Below, piece by piece: positions 44,274 through 52,666 of a DNA stretch of 64,000 bases. The translations under genes were made by a program, and so were the position numbers. Below the pieces are notes generated by a model. That model saw only the letters and a list, made by a program, of their open reading frames with translations, made no database searches and was not told where the DNA came from. This stretch comes from CAIQQQ01 sp040399685 (lineage in GTDB: Bacteria; Pseudomonadota; Alphaproteobacteria; Acetobacterales; Acetobacteraceae): contig JBBART010000011.1 in assembly GCA_040399685.1 (NCBI GenBank), positions 1-64,000 on the forward strand. Direction: 5' to 3'. Positions within the stretch are counted from its first letter, which is position 1. Each line of letters opens with the position of its first letter.

Positions 44274-44460
44274 TTACGGCAGCAGCGACCAGGCGCCGGC
44301 CTTGACCGTGACCATCACGCGCGCCCGGCTGTCGAAGCCGTTGTGATCGGTGGCGGACATGGTGGCGATGCCGTGGTTCAGCACCACGTCGTGCAGCGCT
44401 TCCAGCCCGTCCCGCAGGCCGGTGCGGAATGCGGTGGTGCCGGGCTTGCCTTTGTGGCCA
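44274..44460 (-). pseudogene. Displaced-frame C-terminal part of the cluster 1 binding protein
   Basis: This frame encodes the expected last 60 or so residues of a LivJ-type protein, including TDHNGFDSRARVMVTVKAGA. The family commonly ends with D-H-N-G-x-D-x-R-A-R-V. Together with 44378-45442 it forms one full-length gene broken by a single-base deletion, or by a sequencing error. Confidence 0.85.
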
Positions 44461-45442
44461 GAGCGGCCGGGATGGCGGCCTGCACCAGCAGCAGGGCGTC
44501 ATAGGCGTGGGCGCCGAAATTGTTCACGGTGCCGGCGCCGTAGGCGGCGTCGTGACGGGTGATGTAGTCCAGCGCCACGCGCTTGATCGGGTTGCTGTCG
44601 GGCAGTTGCGCCGCCACCAGGATGGGGCCGGAGGGCAGGATGGTGCCCTCCACATCCTTGCCGCCAACGCGGAGGAAGTCGTTGTTCGCCACGCCGTGCG
44701 TTTGATAGATCACGCCGGCATAGCCGCGCTCGCGCAGGGTTTTCTGCGGCAGGGCGGCCGGGGTGCCGGCGGCGGCGACCAGGATGGCCTGCGGCTTGGC
44801 GACGATCAGCTTCAGCGTCTGCCCGGTGACGGAGGTGTCGGCACGGGCGTATTTTTCGGTGGCCACCAGCGTGATGCCGCGCGGGGTGGCGGCCTTGGTG
44901 AATTCCTCAAGCCAGCCGTCGCCATAGGCATCGTTGAAGCCGATGAAGCCGATGGACTTCACGCCGGCCTTTTGCATGTGCTCGGCCAGCGCCGCGGCCA
45001 TCAGGCTGTCGTTCTGCGGGGTTTTGAACACCCAATGGCGTGCGGCATCCATCGGCGCGATGAGGCGGGCGGAGGCGGCGAGGGCGACCATCGCGGTTTG
45101 TTTCTCGGCGGCGACATCGATCATCGCCAGCGACGCCGGGGTGGTGGAGGAGCCGATCAGCACGTCCACATGGTCCTGGTCGATCAGTTTGCGGGCGTTC
45201 GCCACCGCCTTGGAGGCGTCGGCGGCGTCATCGAGCACGATGTATTCCACATCCTGGCCGGCGATCTGCTTTGGCATCAGCGCCACGGAATTGCGCTGCG
45301 GAATACCGAGCGAGGCGGCGGGGCCAGTGGTGGAAATGGTGATCCCGATGCGGATCGGGTCAGCATGGGCGGCGGCCAGAAAAGGCGGGGCCAGACCGAT
45401 CAGGGCGGCGGTGAACAAGGACGCAGCATGGCGCAGCTTCAT
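44378..45442 (-). CDS. Branched-chain amino acid-type ABC binding protein, cluster 1, frameshifted at the C-terminus
   Basis: The annotated frame gives 354 residues with a signal peptide (MKLRHAASLFTAALIGLA, then PPFLAAAHADP) and a normal periplasmic-binding fold (GITISTTGPAAS, IGFIGFNDAYGDGW). After AAIPAALATK the frame turns into unrelated residues and stops at 44378. The alternative frame continues seamlessly with KGKPGTTAFRTGLRDGLEAL, then DHNGFDSRARVMVTV and WSLLP, ending in TAA at 44274-44276. One base is missing near 44450-44458. Confidence 0.85.
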   Translation of the reverse strand: MKLRHAASLFTAALIGLAPPFLAAAHADPIRIGITISTTGPAASLGIPQRNSVALMPKQIAGQDVEYIVLDDAADASKAVANARKLIDQDHVDVLIGSSTTPASLAMIDVAAEKQTAMVALAASARLIAPMDAARHWVFKTPQNDSLMAAALAEHMQKAGVKSIGFIGFNDAYGDGWLEEFTKAATPRGITLVATEKYARADTSVTGQTLKLIVAKPQAILVAAAGTPAALPQKTLRERGYAGVIYQTHGVANNDFLRVGGKDVEGTILPSGPILVAAQLPDSNPIKRVALDYITRHDAAYGAGTVNNFGAHAYDALLLVQAAIPAALATKASPAPPHSAPACGTGWKRCTTWC

Positions 45443-45602
45443 GGCACTCTCCCGGAATCGTTATGGTCGTATTGATCGCTGGTCTACGTGGCCCCTCATC
45501 GGCCGTCAACGGATCTGCGGGCTTGCCGAAGTCCTGCGGACATGGGAGTGGTTGGGACAATGAATGGCGCCATCAAGGCGCCGCATACCGAGGAGACGGA
45601 CC
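45443..45602. promoter_or_regulatory. Divergent promoter region between the two liv-type clusters
   Basis: 160 bp between the start codons of the two binding-protein genes, which point away from each other. Both clusters are probably controlled from here. I see no clear operator palindrome. A GGAG ribosome-binding site lies about ten bases before ATG 45603. Confidence 0.5.
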
Positions 45603-46739
45603 ATGCTGATCACACGCCGTACCGCACTGCTGGGCACCGCCCTCGCCGCGGCAACGCCCCTTCGCTTCGCCCGCGCTGAAGATACAATCAAAATTGGTGG
45701 TATCGCGCCCATCACCGGCCCGGCCGCCGAGGCGTCGCGCTTCATGCAGTATGGCGCGACGATGGCGCTGGACAAGATCAATGCTGCCGGTGGCGTGCTC
45801 GGCAAGAAGATGGAATGGGTGGTCGAAGACGACGCCACCACCAATCCTGGCGCCGTGCTCGGCTTCTCCCGTCTGGTCAGCCGTGGCGATTGCGTGGCTT
45901 ATACCAGCTCGATCCGTTCCACCCAGGTGAACGCCGTGGCGCCGGACGTGCTGAAGCTGGGCAAGCCCGTGATGTTCGGCGGCACCGACCCCACGCTGAC
46001 CCATAGCGGCAATCCGTGGCTGTTCCGCACCCGCCCGAACGATTCGTATTCGGCCCGCGTGATCGCCGATTTCGGCATCAACACGTTGAAGAAGAAGAAG
46101 TGGGTGGTTGTTCACTCCACCGACGCCTTCGGCAGCAACGGCATGAAGGCGCTGGTGGAAAGCCTGGAAAAGCAGGGCATCAAGCCAGTGCTGGTGCAGG
46201 GCTACACCAACAACCAGACCGATTTCACGCCGGTTGTGCTGGCCGTGAAGCAGGCCGAGCCGGACGTGATCGCGTCGTATTTCACCTTCGAGAACGATCT
46301 TGGCATTTTCGCCCGCCAGCTGCGTCAGCTCGGTGTGCTCGTGCCGTGGATCGGTTCGCCCTCGATCGTCAACACCACCTCGCTGAAGCTGGCCGGGCCG
46401 ACGTTGTACGGCACCTACGGCGTGGCCGATTACAACGCCGATTCCTCGCCTGAGGCGCGCGCTTATTTCGATGAATACGTCAAGCGCTTCAAGGTGAACC
46501 CGGACAACCAGAGCACCTGGCTGTATGACGCGCTGCTTATTCTGGCCCATGCGATCAACCAGGCCAAAAGCACCGACGCCCAGGCGATCCGCAAGGCGAT
46601 CCTGGCGATCAAGGGCTTCAAGGGCGCCGAAGGCACCTACAACTTCGACGAAAACGGTGACGGCCTGCGTGGATATAACGTTGTGCGCAACGAAAAGGGC
46701 ACGATTGTCTTCGATAAGCACATCGAATTCACCGACTGA
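45603..46739 (+). CDS. Branched-chain amino acid-type ABC binding protein, cluster 2, intact
   Basis: A 378-residue periplasmic protein with a twin-arginine-like leader (ITRRTALLGTALAAATPLRF then ARAED). The Peripla_BP_6 fold shows IGGIAPITGPAAEASRF, DKINAAGGVLGKKMEWVVED and the ligand-loop pattern TSSIRSTQVNAVAPD. It has a complete ending FDKHIEFTD. A GGAGACGGACC precedes ATG 45603. Repeat copy 3 lies between it and livH of the same cluster, which may give the binding protein higher expression than the membrane parts. Confidence 0.92.
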   Translation: MLITRRTALLGTALAAATPLRFARAEDTIKIGGIAPITGPAAEASRFMQYGATMALDKINAAGGVLGKKMEWVVEDDATTNPGAVLGFSRLVSRGDCVAYTSSIRSTQVNAVAPDVLKLGKPVMFGGTDPTLTHSGNPWLFRTRPNDSYSARVIADFGINTLKKKKWVVVHSTDAFGSNGMKALVESLEKQGIKPVLVQGYTNNQTDFTPVVLAVKQAEPDVIASYFTFENDLGIFARQLRQLGVLVPWIGSPSIVNTTSLKLAGPTLYGTYGVADYNADSSPEARAYFDEYVKRFKVNPDNQSTWLYDALLILAHAINQAKSTDAQAIRKAILAIKGFKGAEGTYNFDENGDGLRGYNVVRNEKGTIVFDKHIEFTD

Positions 46740-46769
46740 GCGAGATAGCGACGAGAAACGGAAGGGATT

Positions 46770-46892
46770 GTTCTTTTTTAGAAAAAAGAACCAAAAAATT
46801 TCATTCATTCAGGTGGGTGGCGCGGCTGGTGCCGTGACACCCACCTGATATGATTGAGAGTCTTTTTGCTTCTTTTTCTGCAGAAAAAGAAG
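46770..46892 (+). repeat. Dispersed AT-rich double-hairpin element, copy 3
   Basis: Arm A at 46770-46791 has 10-base arms (GTTCTTTTTT and complement) around AG. CAAAAAATTTCATTC follows. The core contains a 10-base inverted repeat CAGGTGGGTG (46810-46819) / CACCCACCTG (46838-46847). Arm B at 46869-46892 is a perfect 24-base palindrome centred on CTGCAG. It begins 31 bases after the binding-protein stop codon and is co-oriented with it. Confidence 0.85.
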
Positions 46893-46951
46893 ATCTTCCT
46901 ATCAAACGCCTTCCGTCAATGCATAACGCTCTCTAGGTGAATCTCCCCGCC

Positions 46952-47827
46952 ATGGCGACTTTCCTACAATTATTGTTCACCGGCCTGGGCATCGGCGCGA
47001 TCTACGCGCTGGTGGCTTTGGGCTTTGTTCTGCTCATCCGTGCCGCGAGCGTGGTGAATTTCGGCCAAGGCCAGTTCTCCATGGTGGGGGCCTATCTGCT
47101 TGTCGTGTTCTTCAACGTGCTTGAAGTGCCGTATCTGCTGTCGATGCTCATTTCGGTGGTGTTGATGGCGGGCTTTGGCGTGCTGTTCGCCGGCGCCACC
47201 TATTGGCCGTTGCGCCATCGGGGTGGCCTGCCGGTGATCATCAGCACCATCGGCGCCTCCATCTTCCTCGAAAACATCGTGCTGGTGCTGTATGGGCCCA
47301 GCCCGGAAGTGTTGCCGGGGTTGTTTGACAGCCCGGGCATCCAGGTCGGCCCGGTGTTCATGGACAGCCAGTATCTATCGATTCTGGTGTGCGCCACGCT
47401 GTTGGTCATCCTGCAATATCTGATTTTCGAGAAAACGCTTCTCGGCAAGAAGTTGCAGGCCACCAGCCAGGACAAGGAAATGGCCAGCCTGCTGGGCATT
47501 CCGGTGGCGCTGATGATCCTGTTCACCTTTGGCTACAGCGCGGCACTCGGCGGATTGGCCGGCATGCTGGTGGCGCCGGTGTTGTTCGTGTCGGTGGGCA
47601 TGGGCGGTTTGATTGCGCTCAAGGCGTTCGCGGCCAACATCATCGGCGGCTATGGCTCGATCCCGGGGGCCATTCTGGGCGGCCTGGCGTTGGGCGTGGC
47701 TGAGACGATGGGCGCCTCGTATATTTCCGTGCCTTACAAGGACGCGTTCGCGTTCGCCATGTTGCTGATGTTCCTGATGGTTCGCCCCCAGGGATTGTTC
47801 GGCGAAAAGATTTCGGAGAAGGCATGA
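46952..47827 (+). CDS. Branched-chain amino acid-type ABC permease LivH, cluster 2
   Basis: A 291-residue permease with family segments GLGIGAIYALVALGFVLL, ASVVNFGQGQFSMVGAYL (the N-F-x-Q-G form is diagnostic) and GGLIALKAFAANIIGGYGSI. ATG 46952 is used; GTG 46937 would add five residues and has no better ribosome-binding site. It overlaps the downstream fusion gene by ATGA. It lies 59 bp after repeat copy 3. Confidence 0.92.
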   Translation: MATFLQLLFTGLGIGAIYALVALGFVLLIRAASVVNFGQGQFSMVGAYLLVVFFNVLEVPYLLSMLISVVLMAGFGVLFAGATYWPLRHRGGLPVIISTIGASIFLENIVLVLYGPSPEVLPGLFDSPGIQVGPVFMDSQYLSILVCATLLVILQYLIFEKTLLGKKLQATSQDKEMASLLGIPVALMILFTFGYSAALGGLAGMLVAPVLFVSVGMGGLIALKAFAANIIGGYGSIPGAILGGLALGVAETMGASYISVPYKDAFAFAMLLMFLMVRPQGLFGEKISEKA

Positions 47828-49590
47828 GCAGCGTCAATCTGGCATCCGCCCGCATCTGGCGCGGCACGCCGCAGGCTTTGCTTGCCTGCGTGGTGGCCAT
47901 CGGTCTCGCCTGGATCGCTCCGGGTGAGGGCTATTACCTCAACATTCTGATGCAGGCCGCCACCTACGCCATCGCTGTGTCCGGCCTTGTGGTCGTGCTC
48001 GGCTATTGTGGCCAGATCTCGATCGCCCAGGCGGCGTTCTTCGGGATCGGCGCCTATGGCGTGGCCATTGGCACGGTGGATTTCGGCATGGGATTCTTCC
48101 CGGCCATGGCGCTTGGCGTGGGAGCCTCGGCTATTCTGGGCGTGATTCTGGGCTTTGGCAGTCTCCGCCTCGGCGGGCATTACCTTGCCATGGTGACGAT
48201 CAGCTTCCAGCAGATCATGACGCTGTTCGCCACCAACTGGATTGGGTTCACCCACGGGCCGGACGGCATTCGTGATATTCCGCGCCCCAGCCTGCTCGGA
48301 ATCAGCTTCGCCAATGGCCATGCCTTCCTGGCGCTGTGCTTCGTCTGTCTGGTGTTGGCCACGCTGGCGATCTGGCGGCTGAAAACCGGCCGTCTGGGCC
48401 GGGCGATGCAGGCGGTGCGTGACAATGAACTGGCGGCGGGCACCTGCGGCATCAACGTGTTCGCCATCAAGGTGACGGCGTTCGGCATCTCGGCCGTGAT
48501 GGGCGGCATCGGCGGCGCGCTGTTCGCCGGTGGTTTCCAATACATCTCGCCCGATCAGTTCAGCTTCGGCGAATCGATCGTGCTGCTGACGATGGCGCTG
48601 CTCGGCGGCGTGCAGTCGCCGTTTGGCTCGCTGGTCGGCACTATGGTGCTGGTCATCCTGCCGGAATGGCTGCGCTTCCTGAAGCAGATCTATCTGGCCG
48701 TGTATGGCGCCGCCGTGATCCTGATCATGGTGTTCCTGCCGGACGGTCTGTGGGGCCTGATGCTGGCGCGCGTGATCAAGCGTTCCAAGCCGATCGAAGG
48801 CACCGTGGCGCCGCTGCCGCTGCTGTCCGAACGCGGCAAGGAGACGGCCGAGATCGTGCTCAAGATCGAAGGCTTGGCCAAGCATTTTGGAGGTGTGAAG
48901 GCGCTGGACGGTATTGATCTCAATGTGCGCCGTGGCTCGGTGCATGCGCTGATCGGGCCGAACGGGTCTGGTAAGAGCACCTTCGTCAACGTCGTGACCG
49001 GCCTGTACAAGCCGACCTTCGGCAAGGTGACGTTCGCGGGGCAGGACATCACCCACGCGGCGCCGCATATGCGCAACCGGGCAGGTCTGGCGCGTACGTT
49101 CCAGAACATCCGGGTGTTTCGCGGCATGTCCGTGTTGGAGAACGTGATGGTGGGCGCCGAACGTCCCGGCAACGACATTGCCGAAAATCCGGCGGATGTG
49201 GTGGACCGGGCCCTGGCGGCGCTGGAGTTTGTCGGCCTGCGTGGCGATGCGCATCGGCAGGTGGCGGCCCTTTCCTATGGCCATCAACGCTATGTGGAAA
49301 TCGCCCGCGCCTTGGCGGCAAGCCCGCAGACCGTGCTGCTGGACGAGCCGGCGGCTGGCCTGAACCTCACGGAAAAGCACGAGCTGGGCGAATTGCTCCG
49401 AAGGCTGAAGGGGCACGGGATGACCATCCTGATCATCGACCACGACATGAACCTCGTCGAACAGGTTGCCGACCACATCACGGTGTTGAACTTCGGCCGG
49501 CGCATCGCCGATGGCAGGCCGGCCGACGTGCTCGCCAATCCTGACGTCATTGCCGCCTATCTCGGGGAGCCGCGCCATGAAGCTGCTTGA
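47824..49590 (+). CDS. LivM-LivG fusion: ABC permease plus ATPase, cluster 2
   Basis: A 588-residue fusion. The LivM half (about 1-325) shows LGYCGQISIAQAAFFGIGAY and GRAMQAVRDNELAAGTCGIN. The LivG half (about 345-588) shows GPNGSGKSTFVNVVTG, ALSYGHQRYVEIARAL, LLLDEPAAGLNLTEK and IDHDMN. The design matches the cluster 1 fusion, but the sequences differ clearly, so the two clusters are old paralogues or were acquired separately. The 3' end overlaps livF by 14 bases. Confidence 0.92.
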   Translation: MSSVNLASARIWRGTPQALLACVVAIGLAWIAPGEGYYLNILMQAATYAIAVSGLVVVLGYCGQISIAQAAFFGIGAYGVAIGTVDFGMGFFPAMALGVGASAILGVILGFGSLRLGGHYLAMVTISFQQIMTLFATNWIGFTHGPDGIRDIPRPSLLGISFANGHAFLALCFVCLVLATLAIWRLKTGRLGRAMQAVRDNELAAGTCGINVFAIKVTAFGISAVMGGIGGALFAGGFQYISPDQFSFGESIVLLTMALLGGVQSPFGSLVGTMVLVILPEWLRFLKQIYLAVYGAAVILIMVFLPDGLWGLMLARVIKRSKPIEGTVAPLPLLSERGKETAEIVLKIEGLAKHFGGVKALDGIDLNVRRGSVHALIGPNGSGKSTFVNVVTGLYKPTFGKVTFAGQDITHAAPHMRNRAGLARTFQNIRVFRGMSVLENVMVGAERPGNDIAENPADVVDRALAALEFVGLRGDAHRQVAALSYGHQRYVEIARALAASPQTVLLDEPAAGLNLTEKHELGELLRRLKGHGMTILIIDHDMNLVEQVADHITVLNFGRRIADGRPADVLANPDVIAAYLGEPRHEAA

Positions 49591-50305
49591 GATCCAGGGC
49601 CTGGTGGCCCGCTACGGCGCCGGTGACGTTCTGCACGGCCTCGACATTTCGGTGGGCGAGGGCGAGATCGTGGCTCTGCTCGGCGCCAACGGCGCCGGCA
49701 AGAGCACCACGTTGCGCTCGATTTCCGGCCTTGTTCCCAACGTGTCCGGCGATATCAAGCTCGCCGGCAAGTCGATCCTTGGCAGTCGCACCGAGGCGAT
49801 TGTGCGCATGGGCATTTCCCACGTGCCGGAAGGTCGCCGGGTGTTTCCGGGCCTGACGGTGCGGGAGAACATCGTGCTTGGCGCGTCCAACCGGGGGCGT
49901 CTGTCACGGTCGCAGATGAACCAGGAGGTCGAGGAGAAATTCGAGCTGTTCCCGGATCTGGACCGGCTGAAGGACGCGCTCGGCTGGACCCTGTCGGGCG
50001 GGCAGTTGCAGATGGTGGCGCTGGCGCGAGGGCTGATGGCCCAACCGCGGGTGCTGCTGCTGGACGAGCCATCGCTCGGTCTGGCGCCGCTCATTGTGCA
50101 GCAGGTGTTTCGCATCATCAGCGAAATCCGGCGGCGCGGCACCACGGTGCTGTTGGTGGAGCAGAACGCGCATATGGCGCTGTCGGTGGCCGATCGTGGC
50201 TACGTGCTGGAGTCCGGCCGCGTGCTGGTTGCGGGCAAGCCGGATGATCTGTGGAACGATCCGCAGGTGCGCGCGGCTTATCTTGGCGGGTTGGCGGCAG
50301 GGTAA
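49577..50305 (+). CDS. livF: Branched-chain amino acid-type ABC ATPase LivF, cluster 2
   Basis: A 242-residue ATPase with Walker A GANGAGKSTT, signature LSGGQLQMV, Walker B LLLDEPSLGLAP and LVEQNAHMAL. The start ATG lies inside the fusion gene. The stop is followed after 5 bases by repeat copy 4, which contains a very strong hairpin and separates this gene from the convergent alcohol dehydrogenase gene. Confidence 0.93.
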   Translation: MKLLEIQGLVARYGAGDVLHGLDISVGEGEIVALLGANGAGKSTTLRSISGLVPNVSGDIKLAGKSILGSRTEAIVRMGISHVPEGRRVFPGLTVRENIVLGASNRGRLSRSQMNQEVEEKFELFPDLDRLKDALGWTLSGGQLQMVALARGLMAQPRVLLLDEPSLGLAPLIVQQVFRIISEIRRRGTTVLLVEQNAHMALSVADRGYVLESGRVLVAGKPDDLWNDPQVRAAYLGGLAAG

Positions 50306-50310
50306 GGCTT

Positions 50311-50434
50311 GTTCTTTTTTATAAAAAAAGAACCAAAAAATTTCATTCGTTTATATTGGTGTCGCGGCATTTGCCGCGACACCAATATAAATTCAGCGAA
50401 AGTCTTTTTGCTTCTTTTTCTTCAGAAAAAGAAG
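50311..50434 (+). repeat. Dispersed AT-rich double-hairpin element, copy 4
   Basis: Arm A at 50311-50333 is built from GTTCTTTTTT and its complement with one extra A. AAAAAATTTCATTCG follows. The core is the 19-base hairpin described separately. Arm B at 50411-50434 has 10-base arms and a TTCA loop, preceded by AAAGTCTTTTTG exactly as in copy 1. It starts 5 bases after the livF stop and points the same way. Confidence 0.88.
50350..50391. terminator. Perfect 19-bp hairpin in the core of repeat copy 4
   Basis: Arms TTTATATTGGTGTCGCGGC and its exact complement around an ATTT loop. The position between the convergent livF and alcohol dehydrogenase genes suits a two-way terminator, although no long T-run follows directly. 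Confidence 0.55.
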
Positions 50435-50454
50435 TTCTTTCTTTTGAAAAAACC

Positions 50455-51564
50455 TTAAAACGTCACCACACCGCGAATGCTTTCGCCGCTGCGCAAGAGT
50501 TCGAAGCCTTCGTTGATCTTTTCGAACGGCATGACATGCGTGACGAGATCATCGATGTTGATCTTGCCGTCCATGTACCAATCCACAATGCGCGGCACAT
50601 CGGTGCGCCCGCGTGCGCCGCCGAAGGCCGAGCCCATCCAGACGCGGCCGGTGACAAGCTGGAACGGCCGTGTGGAAATCTCGGCGCCGGATGGTGCCAC
50701 GCCAATGACCACCGACTTGCCCCAGCCCTTGTGGGCGGATTCCAACGCCTGGCGCATGACCTTCACGTTGCCGATGCATTCGAACGTGTAATCGGCACCG
50801 CCCTTGGTGAGATCCACCAGATACGGCACCAGGTCGCCCTCGACCTCGGACGGATTGACGAAGTCGGTCATGCCGAATTTCTCGGCCATGGCCTTCCGGC
50901 CTGGGTTGAGATCGACGCCCACGATCTGCTCGGCGCCGGCCATGCGCAGGCCCTGCACCACGTTCAGCCCGATACCGCCAAGGCCGAACACGATGGCCCG
51001 GGCACCCACTTCAACCTTCGCGGTGTTGATGACCGCGCCGAGGCCGGTGGTGACGCCGCAGCCGATGTAGCAAACCTTGTCGAACGGGGCGTCCTTACGG
51101 ATTTTCGCCAGCGAGATCTCGGGAATGACGGTGAAGTTCGAGAACGTGCTGGTGCCCATGTAATGCATGATGGGCTTGCCATCGCAGGAGAACCGGCTGG
51201 AGCCGTCCGGCATCACGCCGGCGCCCTGGGTAATGCGGATCTTTTGGCAGAGATTGGTTTTGCGGCTGAGACAGTACTCGCAATTCCGGCATTCCGGCGT
51301 GTAGAGCGGAATGACGTGGTCGCCCTTTTTCAGCGACGTCACGTTCTTGCCGACATCCACCACGATGCCGGCGCCTTCATGGCCCAGGATGGAGGGGAAC
51401 ATGCCCTCCGGATCGGCGCCGGAGAGGGTGTATTCATCGGTGTGGCAGATGCCGGTGGCCTTGATTTCCACCAGAACCTCGCCTTCGCGCGGGCCTTCGA
51501 GATCGATTGTTTCCAGGCTGAGCAGCTTTCCAGCCTGGCGGGCGACGGCGGCGCGGGTCTTCAT
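50455..51564 (-). CDS. frmA: S-(hydroxymethyl)glutathione dehydrogenase (class III alcohol dehydrogenase)
   Basis: NAD-dependent oxidation of the formaldehyde-glutathione adduct, and GSNO reduction, in the cytoplasm. The 369-residue zinc enzyme has catalytic zinc ligands C40 (ATGICHTDEY) and H62 (LGHEGAG) and a CYIGCGVTTG block. Structural zinc cysteines are in ECRNCEYCLSRKTNLC and the nucleotide fold is VFGLGGIGLNVV. The ending GESIRGVVTF is typical of class III. No frmR regulator or S-formylglutathione hydrolase is adjacent. It lies 43 bp downstream of mutY on the same strand. Confidence 0.95.
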   Translation of the reverse strand: MKTRAAVARQAGKLLSLETIDLEGPREGEVLVEIKATGICHTDEYTLSGADPEGMFPSILGHEGAGIVVDVGKNVTSLKKGDHVIPLYTPECRNCEYCLSRKTNLCQKIRITQGAGVMPDGSSRFSCDGKPIMHYMGTSTFSNFTVIPEISLAKIRKDAPFDKVCYIGCGVTTGLGAVINTAKVEVGARAIVFGLGGIGLNVVQGLRMAGAEQIVGVDLNPGRKAMAEKFGMTDFVNPSEVEGDLVPYLVDLTKGGADYTFECIGNVKVMRQALESAHKGWGKSVVIGVAPSGAEISTRPFQLVTGRVWMGSAFGGARGRTDVPRIVDWYMDGKINIDDLVTHVMPFEKINEGFELLRSGESIRGVVTF

Positions 51565-51607
51565 TGTTGCAATCCTATGGTGGCGGGGCGGACCTTAACG
51601 CGGTGTG

Positions 51608-52657
51608 TCATCGATTGGTGCCGCCGCGAATGGCCAGCGCGACGCATTTGCGCATGACGGATGGCAGGGCCTCGGTGTCCAGCGCGTCGGTTGGGCGGAG
51701 GAAGCCGTCGGTTTCGATACAATCGACCTGGGCAGTGCAGACCCGCAGATGCAGTTCAAAATGGGTGAGCCCGTGGCGGATCTCGCCCACATCACGCCAG
51801 ATCGCTGGCATCGGGGCGAAAGCCTCGGCTTCGGCGGCGGGCCATGGGTCGGTTCGCCAAACCGTGCCGGGGAGTTCAGTCATGCCGCCGAGCAGGCCTT
51901 TGGGCGGGCGGCGACGCAGCAGCACGCGGCCCTGCGGGTCTGTGAGCCAGAAATGTACGCCGTGCCGGATGGGGCGGGCGGCCTTTGGCAGTTTGCGGGG
52001 GAGTTCGGCGGCGATTCCGGCGATGCGGCCTGCGCAGTCGCGGGTCCAGGGGCAGATGGCGCAGGCGGGATTGGTCGGCGTGCAGATGGTGGCGCCGAGG
52101 TCGAACAAGGATTGGGCGAAATCGGAGGGGCGGGCCTGGGCATCGGGGTCGCTGCCCAGTTTTGCTGCGCCGGCGGCGATGGCGGGTTTGGAGGTCGGTA
52201 ATGGGTCAGTGATGGCGAAAACCCGGCTGACGACGCGTTCCACATTGCCATCGATCGGCACGACCGGAATGCCAAACGCAATCGCCCCCACGGCGGCGGC
52301 GGTGTAGGGGCCAATGCCGGGAAGCGCCTGCAATCCGTCCAGCGTGTCGGGGAAACGGCCCATCGCGGCTACCGCCTGGGCGCAGGCGTGCAGGTTGCGG
52401 GCGCGGGCGTAATAGCCAAGCCCGGCCCACGCTTGCATCACATGTTCGCTGTCGGCGGCGGCCAGGGTCTGCACCGTTGGGAAGCGCGTGAGAAATTTTT
52501 CATAATAGGGTATTACGGCCGCAACCGTGGTCTGTTGCAGCATGATTTCGCTAAGCCATATCCGGTATGGATCAGCGGATTGTCCCGGCGCTGACCGCCA
52601 GGGCATGGCCCGGCGATGGCGATCGTACCAGGCCAACAGGTGATGAGCAGCGGGCAC
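51608..52657 (-). CDS. mutY: A/G-specific adenine DNA glycosylase MutY
   Basis: Removes adenine mispaired with 8-oxoguanine. The 349-residue protein has the catalytic glutamate in LSEIMLQQT, the helix-hairpin-helix LPGIGPYTAAA and the aspartate loop IDGNVERV. The [4Fe-4S] cysteines are in CTPTNPACAICPWTRDC (C-x6-C-x2-C-x5-C), and a NUDIX-like recognition domain lies at about 215-340. GTG 52657 is chosen; ATG 52729 would place the start inside the divergent DUF721 gene. Only about ten bases then separate the two starts, so the promoters must lie inside coding DNA. Confidence 0.92.
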   Translation of the reverse strand: MPAAHHLLAWYDRHRRAMPWRSAPGQSADPYRIWLSEIMLQQTTVAAVIPYYEKFLTRFPTVQTLAAADSEHVMQAWAGLGYYARARNLHACAQAVAAMGRFPDTLDGLQALPGIGPYTAAAVGAIAFGIPVVPIDGNVERVVSRVFAITDPLPTSKPAIAAGAAKLGSDPDAQARPSDFAQSLFDLGATICTPTNPACAICPWTRDCAGRIAGIAAELPRKLPKAARPIRHGVHFWLTDPQGRVLLRRRPPKGLLGGMTELPGTVWRTDPWPAAEAEAFAPMPAIWRDVGEIRHGLTHFELHLRVCTAQVDCIETDGFLRPTDALDTEALPSVMRKCVALAIRGGTNR

Positions 52658-52666
52658 AGAGAACGT

